Notes under the pieces: model-generated
Seen by the model: only the letters and a program-made list of their open reading frames with translations
Told to the model about the DNA's origin: nothing
Database searches by the model: none
Shown here: in pieces, positions 23,071-35,275 of the stretch
Layout of the letters: every line of letters starts with the position of its first letter
How positions within the stretch are numbered: the stretch's first letter is position 1
Origin: Bryoerythrophyllum caledonicum
Lineage: Eukaryota; Streptophyta; Bryopsida; Pottiales; Pottiaceae
Assembly: GCA_963971425.1 (NCBI GenBank)
Contig: OZ020517.1
Coordinates: 11,782,501 to 11,846,500, forward strand
Length of the DNA: 64,000 nucleotides
Direction of reading: 5' to 3'
Position numbers and translations under genes: made by a program

Positions 23071-24384
23071 TCATCCAAAAGTTTTCAATTTATCTTGTGA
23101 TTTTACATTACATTTATCTTGTGAATTTGAGCTAAATTCTTAAATGTTCAACAATGGTGCAGAAAAGCAAAATATGTATAAAATTATGCAGCTTATTCTA
23201 GAGTTGTGATTCAGCTCTTGAAGTTGCAAGACAACCACGTATCGGAGTAGTTTGATACATCTGCATATGTCAACAGCCTCAGGTTTGAAACTAGCAACAC
23301 CAAAATCTTTAAGATTTAAAAACTTAGAAATAGAGTAAGAAGCCACACACTTGAACCTTCACAAACATAGGTGATACAACACATGTGACTCAGCAAAAGG
23401 CTTAGAATTTAGAATTAGGGCTCCATCCGCGCGCCCGCGTCAGTAGCAGTTAGGTGTGGTCATCCGAGTGCTCACAACACAAGTGCCGAGTAGATTGCCG
23501 CACGATGGATCTCTCCCGGTCAGAGGAGATGTCGTTGGTGCAGCTAATCATCCCTGCGGAGTCGGCGCATGACAATGAGACGTATCTAGCGGAGCTAGAG
23601 ATGCAGCAGTTCAAGGACGTGAGTGCCTCGTCCATAAGACACATAAAACTGGACATATGATTCCAATATATCAAACACATGCTTAGAAACCTCAAACCTC
23701 ATGAAGGAAGCTCACACTCATAAACCTCGCGGTCTTAGAAACCTCACAAAATTAGACAAATTTAACACTAAAAATCCCATGACCTTCGACAGTTGAAACC
23801 TTTCAGATCAAACCCTCAAACTAGAGCTCGTTGCTCACAGATCCTTGCAAAGTATCTCATTAGCTGCCATCGCTCATTTTAGCTATTTGTCCTTGATGCC
23901 AACGCAGAACTTCGGCCTAAGACCGAAAGGCACAAACGCATGCAGATGTGCACACAATCTCCACCGAGCCCCCATGTTCCGCAACAGTTCTCCAAGCAAT
24001 GCATCTCCACCGTCGCTGCAAAAGCCAGAAGTGAGTTCGTTGCCCAATATCCAAACCAAAGTGCATCTTGATGTGTCATGCAGACACATGAGAGCATACG
24101 GACTGCCAAAAAATTAGAGCGGAGGTAGCTTAAAGCGACAGATCACAATGATTTCACGAAGACTTACAGAGAAACACAAACTTTGTAGCCCAGAATTGTA
24201 GGGATTCTCCAATTCTCTGGCACTAGATTTTGGGACAGGACATCGGATTTCAGGAAAAAACAAATTTCAAGATAGGGAGACAAAATCCTAGAAGACAGTC
24301 TCCAGCACCGGATTGAACATGGAGCTTCGGGAACCACTGATCTGTGCTCTCATCTCGGTAGCAAGTTCTGCACTCTCATCTCAA
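23071..24384. other. Gene-free interval
   Basis: No supportable gene. A frame at 23504-23660 (MDLSRSEEMSLVQLIIPAES) looks protein-like but is short and unmatched. 23830-24120 has open frames on both strands that I regard as chance. Confidence 0.4.
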
Positions 24385-24534
24385 GGTTGCAAGTTTCGCT
24401 CCTCAAGTCTCTACAGCAAGCTCCGATCCTCACGTCTCCACAACACTCTCCATTCCTAAGGTTGCAAGTTTTGCTCTTCAAGTCTCTACAGCAAGCTCCG
24501 ATCCTCAGGTCTCCACAACACTCTCCATTCCTAA
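24385..24534 (+). repeat. 75 bp tandem duplication
   Basis: Two units of 75 bp, 24385-24459 and 24460-24534, are nearly identical (start GGTTGCAAGTTT, end CTCCATTCCTAA). The local sequence is rich in CTC and short CTCA-type repeats over 24340-24600. No gene is assigned. Confidence 0.85.
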
Positions 24535-25604
24535 GGTCTCAGACTACACCAAGCTCAGTCGTCTCATCTCCACAGGCCCGTCTCATCTCATCCTTAGATT
24601 GCAGTAAGAGTTTTTGGAACATGGAGTGACAATTCTCAGGACATGAGTCCAAACATGGAGTTCTAGTTTCTGAGACAGGAATAGAACACTATGGAAAGAT
24701 AAGGTTGTTGTGATCCGCCCAAACTCTGATAGGTTGGCAATTCATTGAATCATGGACGACTTTGTTTGAATCATGCATCACTTGGCTGGAGACTCAAGAA
24801 CGTGCGTGCTGTGCTTAGTTTGGTGCAGTATTGTTGCAACGTTGGGAGGCCCAATTCATGGTATTTTTGGGAGACATTAATTTTGCATGCCATGCGGATT
24901 TGTTATTTCCATTATTTTTTAAAATTTGTGTGGTGGACTAGGCTGTATGACTAATGAAGTGTTGTACATGATCTTGGTTTTTGAGAATTTTGACAAATGA
25001 TCTTTCTACAGTTGGTATTTTTGCATTTTCCAACTAAACATTTTTCAACATCCTTTTTATTTCACTGTATTTGGCACTAAAAAAATATATTTCTTGCAAA
25101 TTCAGCTGGTGTTTTCTGAATTATTTTACCCCAGATGAGAGGTTCACCTATGGTAGTTGTTCATGAACTTTGCCATCCTTTTCAACACCAAACAACCATT
25201 TTTTCTACATACGGAAGTCACTACAAACCACACCTCTGACATGCCAAATTGTGAGATATTTATTTTTGGTAAAATGGACGTTATCCATTGTGGTTTTAAG
25301 TCCATCCTATAGCTGTTAATGGAATTTGTGTTGGTTTAAAGACAACCAACCATAGTTGTAGCCACATTTGAATAGCCATGTTGCACCATGACTCTTGGCT
25401 GCCTTTCTCATCTTTGAACTAATAATAGAAATGTAAGGCTACTCTAGGCTTAGTATAAAAACTAAAAATAAAAAACAAAGGGTACACTTGCTGTATTTTG
25501 CCCTCGCTTTACAAGGAACTTGTGTTTGGTGTTCACAAAACTTAAGTTAGAACTATATAACTATGTTAGCAACCTTAAATAACAACACAAACACACACCA
25601 CAAC
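24535..25604. other. Gene-free interval
   Basis: AT-rich, no recognisable gene. A single end related to the CCATAGGT TIR element lies near 25138-25160. Confidence 0.5.
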
Positions 25605-26655
25605 CTTGGTATAACGGTTTGAGTCATGACAAACCAACAACCACCTCATTGGTGTAAGTCCCCATGCCGGCATGGTGCCTACCACCATAGTCCACCCAAG
25701 TATGGTGGGGGATCTTAGGACCTAGATGTATGGATACCCAAAAAGACCTTGGAGGGGGGACATGTTGGTTGTCTTTAACCCCTAAAGGCCCAAGGCATTT
25801 TCAAACCAAAAACACTTCAAAAAAGCTCGCTCTAGTGCAATGAGGTAATCATATCGAAAGATTATAGTGTTTGAAGAAGAGAAAACGGTTCTTTTTCTTC
25901 CCTGCTTTGAGTGGATCTCAGGTAATGTTTTCAGACTTTGACTACACTTGGTGTCAAATTCTTGCACTGCACAAGGTCAAAAAACATTACCATCATGTTA
26001 ATCATGATGTACACCAATTTTTAGAGGTAGAGAAGGGGTGTAGCATATTCAAAACAAATGCACAAGGAGTCGAGGTTCAAAAATTGCCAATTCACGTTTT
26101 TTTTTGTGAACTAAATATGCTTTAGAATGATATTCCAAATGGTCAATAAGAAGGTTTTGACCACATCTTGTAGTAGAAAAATAGAAGGTAAAGAGTATAA
26201 AATCTCTAAGATTTATGTGGAAAAGAAGAAGCCTTTTTGGAACCTTGCCCGACAAAGTGTGACAATGTGTGAAAATGTTTGACTTAGATTATTATGCTAT
26301 TTCCTACTTAAGACAAGAGATTTATTTTTAACAATATGGAAGGAAATAATATTATTTGCTAGTATTGAAAACCTCACATTCAATATATTGTCCTAGCAAA
26401 AGTTTTTGGAGTTGCCCAACGTGCGCGACCTCCCCATTTGAAATTCAAAACCCCATAACTTTTTCATAAAATGTCGGATTTAGGAAAAAATTGAACTCAC
26501 ACAAAGCTTTAGCAATGTCCATCTTAGAAATTTCAAAAAGGAATGTTATAAATTGACACCATAGGAACCTACCCAAGTCCCCCAAGGTGACTCTTGGGCA
26601 TTTAGGGATTAAGGCACTCAGTGTAGTAAAGTGTTTACCCTCAAAAGGATGAAGT
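25605..26655 (+). mobile_element. SINE copy split by a TTAA-type MITE
   Basis: The head at 25605-25774 matches the tRNA-like part and first body segment of the SINE at 16197-16612, here on the plus strand (CCTTGGTATAACGGTTTGAG, then CCCCATGCCGGCATGGTGCC). The body resumes at 26613-26655 with GGCACTCAGTGTAGTAAAGTG. Between them lies MITE P copy 3. The unbroken SINE has TCTTTAAGGCAC at this junction, so the insertion went into its TTAA. The 3' tail is not recognisable beyond 26655. Confidence 0.8.
25775..26612 (-). mobile_element. TTAA-type MITE family P, copy 3 (inside a SINE)
   Basis: Bounded by TTAA at 25775-25778 and 26609-26612. The left end is CCCCTAAAGGCCCAAGG and the right end is the reverse complement of TCCCTAAATGCCCAAGAG. 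It is inverted relative to copies 1 and 2 and shares their interior. The 830 bp core is non-coding. The empty target site is preserved in the other SINE copy (16197-16612), so TTAA duplication is seen directly. This makes a piggyBac-type origin likely. Confidence 0.88.
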
Positions 26656-27639
26656 ACATTAAAAATGATGTTTAGTGCAGTGTACACTACTTGCAAATCC
26701 ATACACCAATTGCAAACAGGGCATTTTGTGACATAACCATACACTAAATGCCAACCACTACACTATTTGCCAATTCTAGTAAAGGTTGCAAAATGTTTTT
26801 TCACTTGTGCACATTTAGTGTATTAATAGTAGAAGTAAAAAAAAGTCCTAAAGTCGAGAGCTATCAGAGTATCTTATCAACAATCTTCTGAAGAGCATTA
26901 CTCACTCAAATTTTATCCGAATTGGGCACATGAGGTATTTCTTTGCATCCATATTTTTTGAAGATGTCAGAAAATACTTCACATGCCCAATTTGGAAAAA
27001 AATCGAGTGGGGTATGGCCATTTGAAAGTTGCAAATGAGGAGAAGCATGGGCTAAGCATCAATATGAAATTAGAGTTTCTTATTGTAAACTAACACTAAT
27101 TGTCAACTTATTCACAAAGAGTGTACTAGGATAAGTACACTATTTGTACCACTACACTAAACATCATTTTTAATGTGGTTCTATTGCACTACCCTATGTT
27201 CCGTGGCCATAGGCCGGTCTCCATCGGAGACCGAAGTTCTTCTTCTAACAACACAAACTTCAAAGGCCTATATCTCACTTATGATAAACAGAAAGCTAAT
27301 ACTATTTATCAACCTTGACAAATTTTTGAAGTCAAAGAAAAGTTACATATGTACATATATTATAAGGTTTCTCCACCTCCAACTCGTTTTGACATCTATT
27401 GCTATCTACCTCACTATATAGCATACTCTAAATTATAACTTGTTTACGTTTAGAGTGAATTGCATTGTGAAGTAAGCAATAGTAAATGTCAAGCCATACC
27501 TAATACCGTAGTTAGTGCAGTGGTAACCACCTTTGAAAAGGAAAAACTAGAGGTCATACTATACTGCATCCAGCTAAGTTCCTAGTAAAAAAAGGTAGCT
27601 AAGATGAATAATTAAAAGCTTTTTAGAACTGAGGGTTTG
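26656..27639. other. Gene-free interval
   Basis: AT-rich with no supportable gene. The sequence CACTACACTAAACATCATTTTTAATG near 27150 recalls sequence near 9220 and 26670, so old repeats are likely. Confidence 0.45.
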
Positions 27640-28130
27640 TTCACACTTGGATATATATACAACCGTTTATGTTGGTGGAAGGGTGGTACAAAGTCATGCA
27701 TTTGCACGAGGAATAGTGATGAGGAAATAAATGACAAGGATTGTGGAGGTAGGTTGGAGGTACAATAGTGACTGGAGGTAGTGGCTGGAGGCTGATTGGA
27801 GGTAGTGACTGGAGGGTGATTGGAGGTAGACTGGAAGTAAACCGGAGGAGGCTTGGAGGTAGGAAGTATTTGCCCAATTGCTCGGTACTTCACAATTCTT
27901 TTGAAATGAACATGTGAACTCTTAATATCTACAATTCATCGCAATAATGATGAAGGTATGGTAAGTATGCAAAAAGTGGCACTTCAACTATTTGTAAAGT
28001 GACTAGATGCATAAACACAAACTCCTCCTGTTGTAAATCTCAAGTGCTTGTCAACAAATGAAACTATTTTCTATTCCCTAGTATAAAAGAATTTCATTTT
28101 CTCTCGTTCATGCAGAAATAGAGAATCTCC
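27640..28130 (+). repeat. Dispersed repeat family E, copy 2, with minisatellite expansion
   Basis: This matches 15755-16196 in order and direction and continues, without a SINE, through TCCATGGATGG. Between about 27740 and 27860 it carries several imperfect repeats of a GGAGGTAGTGACTGGAGG-like unit, where copy 1 has only one or two, so the internal array expanded in this copy. Non-coding. Confidence 0.7.
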
Positions 28131-28169
28131 ATGGATGGATAAACCTCCATGCACTGTGAACACCATACG

Positions 28170-28410
28170 CATCGGTTGGGTTCGGGCACTCCCTATGGAA
28201 CTAATTATTTTGTCCAATCCACAGTGGTTCAGACACAACGAGTATCCCCTAGGTGTTACATGAATATTTCCTAGATATTACATTGGTATGACCTTGATAT
28301 TACACAGGTAGCACCTTAGACAAATCCTCTACATTTTCCAAAATTTTGGACAACCTCCATCTTGAGTTAATTATATACAAACCCAACCAACCACTACGTA
28401 GGGTAGACCC
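28170..28410 (+). repeat. Dispersed repeat family C, copy 2
   Basis: This matches 2545-2775: GTGGTTCAGACACAACG, then repeated TATTACA segments, ACCTTAGACAAAT, and AACCCAACCAACC. Non-coding. Confidence 0.6.
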
Positions 28411-29257
28411 TAATTCTAGTAATAAAAAATGAGAAATGAGGTGGAAACTCTTGACAAATAATTTCTGTAAAAGGTGGAGATACTTGCCGGCGATTCCCTC
28501 CCAATCCACAAGCTGGAGGGAGGGAGCCACAGGATGCGGTGACATGCTCGCCCACTCAAGCATCCTCCACTTGCACACAATCCTCCCAAAGCCTTCAATT
28601 CCCTTGCAAAAACCTCACCGCGCTTCAACCGACCCCAATTCCCTCTCCAACTTCAGTGAACTCTCTTCTGGTGCGTTGAATTCCATCTATTGTTGTTGAA
28701 TTCGTCACTGAATGAGTTGGTTAGAATTAGCTGGTTTTTTTTCCTTTTTCCTTTTGGATTTGGATGTGATAGTTTTGATTGAATGTGTTAGTCCACAGTA
28801 GAGGTTGACGTGAATAGAGTGTCTCTTCCACCACTAAATCAATGCCCACCGGACAAAGGATTAGTAGTATGGAACTACTTCCTCACAGTAAGCTTGTTGT
28901 GGGAGGGGCAATTGGTGTACATTTGGAAGGCCCTGGTTATGAGCCATAACCTCTTTCCTCTGGGGAGATAGGTTATATCCATAATCAGGGGCCTGAAACG
29001 AAGGGCAACATGACCTTCTCCTTCCTTACCATGGCAGCTATGGGCTACATTGTAGTGTTGATGAACGTGGGTGGTTTTCCTTGCAGGTACATGAATTGGG
29101 TGTGGAAGCTAATCTTCTAGTAATTCGTCGAAACGACAGGTCTTCAGTAGCACCAATGATTTTTTAGGGTTCGGGGTTTATGGTCCATGAGCACTGGCAA
29201 TATATTTCTCCAAGTGTAGGAGAGAGAGAGAGAGAGTCCGTCTAGAGGCGGGTAAGC
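28411..29257. other. Upstream region of the thioredoxin-like gene
   Basis: No gene called. 28845-28890 is a fragment of the SINE family (CACCGGACAAAGGATTAGTA, minus sense). A short (GA)n tract at about 29219-29236 lies directly before the start codon and is probably in the 5'UTR. GA tracts in plant leaders are common. Confidence 0.55.
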
Positions 29258-30734
<1,477 letters not shown>

Positions 30735-31573
30735 CAGTTGCTTCGGTGCATATATCTCAACAATGGGAGAATATGCAAGCGTACTTCTTGTTGCCTTGTA
30801 TCGTTATCTGTAAAATGGATGATCGGTTAGCCCATTGTGAGCTGCTGCTGTGTATTCTAGGTGTTTCTGCTAGACCGCGAAAGCCCTCTCATCTAGCCTA
30901 CTGTATTTCTGTACAACTATTCTATAAATATGTTCTTTTTTCGCAAGTTCTGAACAGGACCGTATGTTCACCGTTTCAACCCAGGTGGTCTTATTCAGAT
31001 TCGGTGCTGGAAAAGATGTGATAGTTTTCTGCCTTACTCACGCTGCATCTCCTTGTTCATGCTGATCTGTAGAGATCTGTAGAACGTCTCCTTCAACGGA
31101 GACGATGCAGCTCACAAAATGGGAGACTAACACATCTGGATTTTCCTGTAAACCTTATCTTGGCAACAAGGCCTCCATTCCCTCCACCCATCAGATCCAC
31201 ATCAATCGTCAGTAGGTTGAGTCCAGAAAAGAACTCGAGGGAAAATGGCCGAAAGGTCTTTACAAAACTTCAGAACACCCAATGATGTACAGAGAGCTCT
31301 GACATTGGTCAACGATTCACCCCAAAACATGCAGATCAGAGGTTCCCATGGAAACGTGCCATAGCTATATACATAGATTAAATCAAAACATGTTATAGCT
31401 ATATACGTGTCATATCAAGCACAACAATACCTCGCAGGATGATGATGTGCCATGTAGGTGACCTAGCCGTAGAGTGTACAGAAACACACAGGAAAACCAG
31501 CGATTGAAAACATGCTCTTGGAAACACCTCAAGAGACTTCGGAACTGTCGATTCTTATCCCGGTGATGAGGAA
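30735..31573. other. Intergenic, two convergent 3' ends
   Basis: This holds the 3'UTRs of the thioredoxin-like gene (plus) and the RING gene (minus). No separate gene is seen. Confidence 0.6.
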
Positions 31574-32839
31574 TTACTTCTCCACAACGAGATCGACCCT
31601 GCAAATCGGGCAGGCAGTTCCGGAGCAGGAAAGCCATGACTCCACACAATCGGCGTGGAAGATGTGCCCGCACGAGGTTGTGTGCGTCTTCGCGCGGTCT
31701 TTCGTTGCCTCAAATTTCTGGAAACAGATCGAGCAGGACTCGTCAAGCGGAATCGCCACATTCGGGGCATCTTTAGCCACGGTGGGGACTTTCTTGGCCA
31801 CCACGAGCAGATTCTCCCACTTCACCATGTTCTTGGTTTGCTTGAAATACTCGTACTTGGTGGAGGCTTTGTACCAAGGGCTGACGATATCACGGTTGAC
31901 ATTGGAGCTCTGTTTTTCCACAGCTGGGTAGTCGTCCTCCTTGGGCGATCCGGTGAAGCAATCCGCAAGCAGGGCGGTGACTCGATGCGATAGCCCGTGC
32001 GAGGATTTAGTGGCCTCCACTTTGCGGCCCTCGTACATCCAAAGGCAGTCTGTGAAGGAGCACGTCTTTACTTGCACGCTTTCTTTGCAAACAGGGCATT
32101 CAGCTTTCTCCGTCACGAGGTTCACGGCCGTGTAGCCCTTCTTGCAGACCACTCGCGATCGCGACTGTCCCGCCACACAGGCCTTGTTCGTGCACTTGCC
32201 CTCGAGGTTCAATCCTTTCCCGACGATGCGCCAGACAGGAGCGGTCTTCGACCATGGCAGCACCTTCAACGCGCTTTTATTCTGCAAGTCCGAGAATTCA
32301 ATCTTCGCAGTCGGTACATCCATGGCGCCGCCGCCGCGCAGTCGCGTCAAGAGCTGCACATTACTATCCCGCTCCACGCCGTAATCGCGAAGAGTCTTGG
32401 TGATCGGCTCGATGTCCGCGAAATGCTTGCCTTGGTAAAGAAACCTCTGGTCCTCGACCGGGATTTTCTCCAACGCATGCACCTCCGCCTTGAGGTCCTT
32501 CACAGTGCTACTATCCAGCGGTATGTCCACCATCACCGAATTCCCCGTCAGCGATCTCACGAAGAAGACATTCTCCCCGGTCGTCGTGTGCACGGAAAAC
32601 CGAGGGCACGAACCTTCTTCCAGATCCAAAATCAGAGTCGACAGCTGCCTGTCCTTCCTCAAACGCATGCCGCGATATGCAATGTACGCCACTCGTAATC
32701 CCGTCTGCGCTGACACCACCCGCTCAAGGTCTCCAACCGTCGACTCTGCCGACCAACTCCCATACGAAATATCCAAGAACCCCTTGAACTTCTTCTGGTC
32801 GGCATCAATCTGCGAGAAGCGTAGTGCCGGAGCCTCCAT
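31574..32839 (-). CDS. Protein with two ubiquitin-like domains and a C-terminal RING-H2 finger
   Basis: A single-exon gene of 421 residues, starting at the ATG at 32839 (MEAPALRFSQ); the frame extends nine codons further, but only to a TTG. The order is as follows. Residues ~5-85 are a divergent ubiquitin-like fold. Residues ~88-170 are a clear second ubiquitin-like domain (VFFVRSLTG... KIPVEDQRFLYQGKHF), ending LLTRLRGGG. A Cys-rich middle follows (CTNKAC, CKKGY, ECPVCK, TCSFTDC, ~215-275), probably zinc-binding. A C3H2C3 RING (CSIC ... SCGHIFHADC ... CPIC) occupies ~371-416. RING-H2 proteins are usually E3 ubiquitin ligases; that function is inferred. The lack of introns and GC-rich sequence contrast with its neighbours, so a retroposed or transferred origin is possible but unproved. 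I know no plant gene name for this architecture. Confidence 0.88.
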   Translation of the reverse strand: MEAPALRFSQIDADQKKFKGFLDISYGSWSAESTVGDLERVVSAQTGLRVAYIAYRGMRLRKDRQLSTLILDLEEGSCPRFSVHTTTGENVFFVRSLTGNSVMVDIPLDSSTVKDLKAEVHALEKIPVEDQRFLYQGKHFADIEPITKTLRDYGVERDSNVQLLTRLRGGGAMDVPTAKIEFSDLQNKSALKVLPWSKTAPVWRIVGKGLNLEGKCTNKACVAGQSRSRVVCKKGYTAVNLVTEKAECPVCKESVQVKTCSFTDCLWMYEGRKVEATKSSHGLSHRVTALLADCFTGSPKEDDYPAVEKQSSNVNRDIVSPWYKASTKYEYFKQTKNMVKWENLLVVAKKVPTVAKDAPNVAIPLDESCSICFQKFEATKDRAKTHTTSCGHIFHADCVESWLSCSGTACPICRVDLVVEK

Positions 32840-34321
32840 TGTGTCCCGAACTCTGCAGTTCACCAAGAAAGTTCACCCGACCATTAAAAAATCACCTAAC
32901 GACATGCACGGCACTCACAACCTTCAGTCTTTCATAGATTCCCTTCATTAACACGATCGTTCCAGGAAAACAGCAACTCGTTCCTCAAAACAGTCTTCTG
33001 TCGTGAGGAGTGACACAAGAAGATGCAAAACACGTCTCCAGAACAAAGACTTTCGCAAAATCACTCACACATCCTCATTCTAAGCAAACAGCGCTAACAA
33101 CACAGAATCGCGTCTCAAAACGATCAAAAATTACAGACGGAAATGCCTGCAACCTTCGGAACTAGTCCACCTTGACAAACTTACAAACACACGCTAGCTC
33201 CTCCTCAAGAACGCACACAATTTCCTTCTCTGCGACCAAAACTCCCTACAATACTCCGAAGGGAGACAACTCCACAGCAACATATTCAGGCTCCTAACAA
33301 CCTCCACTCGCAAGAAATCACATAACGAGATGCAGAAACGGCGCCAAGACTGTTCACAAACAATTATGCTCCTCCTAAACAAACAACGTCAACAACATAT
33401 CGTCTCTCAACACGGCCAGTCTCTCGAACGTGCAACCTTCACAGACACTCTTCTCGCAACAATTTGCTCCTCCTAATTGCACGATCGCTCCACCAAAAAA
33501 CAACAACGTCACCGCATTCCTCGAATCGACGATCAAGAAAGTACTTACCTCAAAGAAACGGACGCAACTCTACCAGCAAGCTCTCCTCCCGCAAACCTCC
33601 ACACACTAGTATGTGCTCCTCCAAAAGCAAACGACGACAACAATGCGTGACGCCAACAATAAATGGACTATACTTAATTTGTGCATCGAAGTCACCGAAT
33701 GTCGATGATAATGAAGGGAGCCACGTACCCGCCGGGGGTACTCGGGCGATACTGAGGCGGTTATGACTGCATGTAGGATTGGTACACGGGGTGCTACTAG
33801 TCTGGTACTTGGGTGAGGGTGTCTGTATGTGGAATTGGTATACTGTAGGTGTGGCCCAGAAAGCTACGGTCCGTGTGCCAGTCATGGGCCGCGATCGCGC
33901 CGTTGATTGGGCTTCTTGGAAGACCGACTACAGTCGGCAGGACTTGGTTCCCGCGGGGATAGGGGAAGGGCGGCCATGGGTCCCGCGGGTGTGGGAGAAG
34001 GGTGACGTCAGATTGGGTAATATGAGTTAGTTAGTTTTATCTGCTATGGTAATATTGGTCGTGGATGTCTTGGGAAAGCTCGATTATCATAGTCTGGTAA
34101 TATTTTGTAGGAATACTACACTAAAATTGGTATTTAGTGTTGTTCATAGAAAATGACTTGTAAATGCTATAAGTTTTTACTCTTGATGAATATATTTACC
34201 AACTCTGTTTACAATGATCCCCTTCTTTGAATAGTATATATAGTTGTGCAACTAGATGGGGTGATAAAAAAATAGGTAGGGATTAGGGAGGTTAGGGAGG
34301 TTAGGGAGGTTACAGGCAAGT
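32840..34321. other. Upstream region of the RING gene and gene-free sequence
   Basis: 32840-33660 is AC-rich on the plus strand with several similar segments (AACAAACGTCAACAACA-type), probably leader and promoter. A CTGCAG just before the start codon could be a 3' splice site of a 5'UTR intron. 33660-34100 has open frames but no recognised product. A GGTTAGGGA motif repeats three times near 34280-34310. Confidence 0.45.
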
Positions 34322-34480
34322 AAAGGTTATAAGTTAGCATATGTTACAGGGTAGCGGATGTTACATGTCAGTAGGGGTCATAAGTCAACAAAGGTTATAA
34401 GTTAGCATATGCTATAGGGTAGTGAATGTTACATGTTAGTAGAGGTCATAAGTCAACAAAAGTTATAAGTTTCTAGCCGT
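34322..34480 (+). repeat. 68 bp tandem repeat
   Basis: Units start at 34322, 34390 and (partial) 34458. Each begins AAAGGTTATAAGTTAGCATA or close to it and contains TTACATGT and GGTCATAAGTCAAC. The theme GGTTATAAGTTAG also appears in the MITE D ends and, on the other strand, at 59340-59460. The array probably grew from a fragment of that family. Confidence 0.8.
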
Positions 34481-34804
34481 AGTTAAAAATTAGGTGATTG
34501 TAACTTGTCGGAAGGATGAGCGTAATTGGAAGGACCAAGCTTTGGCAAGAAAACTAATTGTGGAGTTAGAAGATGAACTTTGGTTCCTTTAGAATAAGAT
34601 TATGAGATAGTGTTCATTTGCTCCATTTAAAGCCTATTTGTACCCCAAAAAAACCATGGACTCGGCCTCAAAAACCCAAGTAGTATCTTATCCTAGATGA
34701 AAGCATTGTAGGTGAGGTTTCAAATGAGTTATTAGGATAATGAAATGCAAACGCTATGTTTTGATCCAAAGACGAGGGGCCATGATCCATAGCAATGATA
34801 ATAA

Positions 34805-35275
34805 TACACTTATCCCCTCATAAGTTATACCTCTCACAAGTTAGAATTCCACTATCTTATAACCTCAGATAACTATAACTTCAACTAACTTCTAACACAC
34901 CTCATTGATATGTCTCAACCATTTTCACCTTCATGATGCGCTACAAAGGTAAGGAATATGGTTGTTGATGTCATGACGTGCTATGGCTAGTCATTTGATT
35001 CTCTAAAGCCCTATGGCGTGACAACATGTGCTCACATGGCCTAACACGTTGCTGCTAACATGGGGTAAAATGGCGCATTATGTATAGTTGTTGCGGGTGA
35101 TGTGGCGCTTTAAGTAGCACTGGGGAGTAGTGTGGTGCTTCAGATGCTCTAAAATTGGGCTAAAATTATCAAGCCCTCTATCAAACTCATCACTAACTTC
35201 TAACCTCTACTCAGTTCTTACCACCTCCATCCACCAATGCCAGATTTGGCTACTACTTATGGGAGGGATGAGAGT
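34805..35275 (+). mobile_element. MITE family D, copy 1
   Basis: About 470 bp with inverted ends: the left end is ACACTTATCCCCTCATAAGT and the right end includes ACTTATGGGAGGGATGAG. It is inverted relative to the copy at 40856-41330 and alignable along its length (ACATGTGCTCACATGGCCTA and AAGCCCTCTATCAAACTCATC blocks). Non-coding. The target duplication is not clear, so the superfamily is open. Confidence 0.75.

Noticed and set aside
32140-32700. Long plus-strand frames opposite the RING gene
   Set aside because: They are shadows of the GC-rich minus-strand coding sequence.
34280-34310. GGTTAGGGA repeats as telomeric DNA
   Set aside because: Only three copies of a nine-base unit, and they grade into a 68 bp minisatellite.
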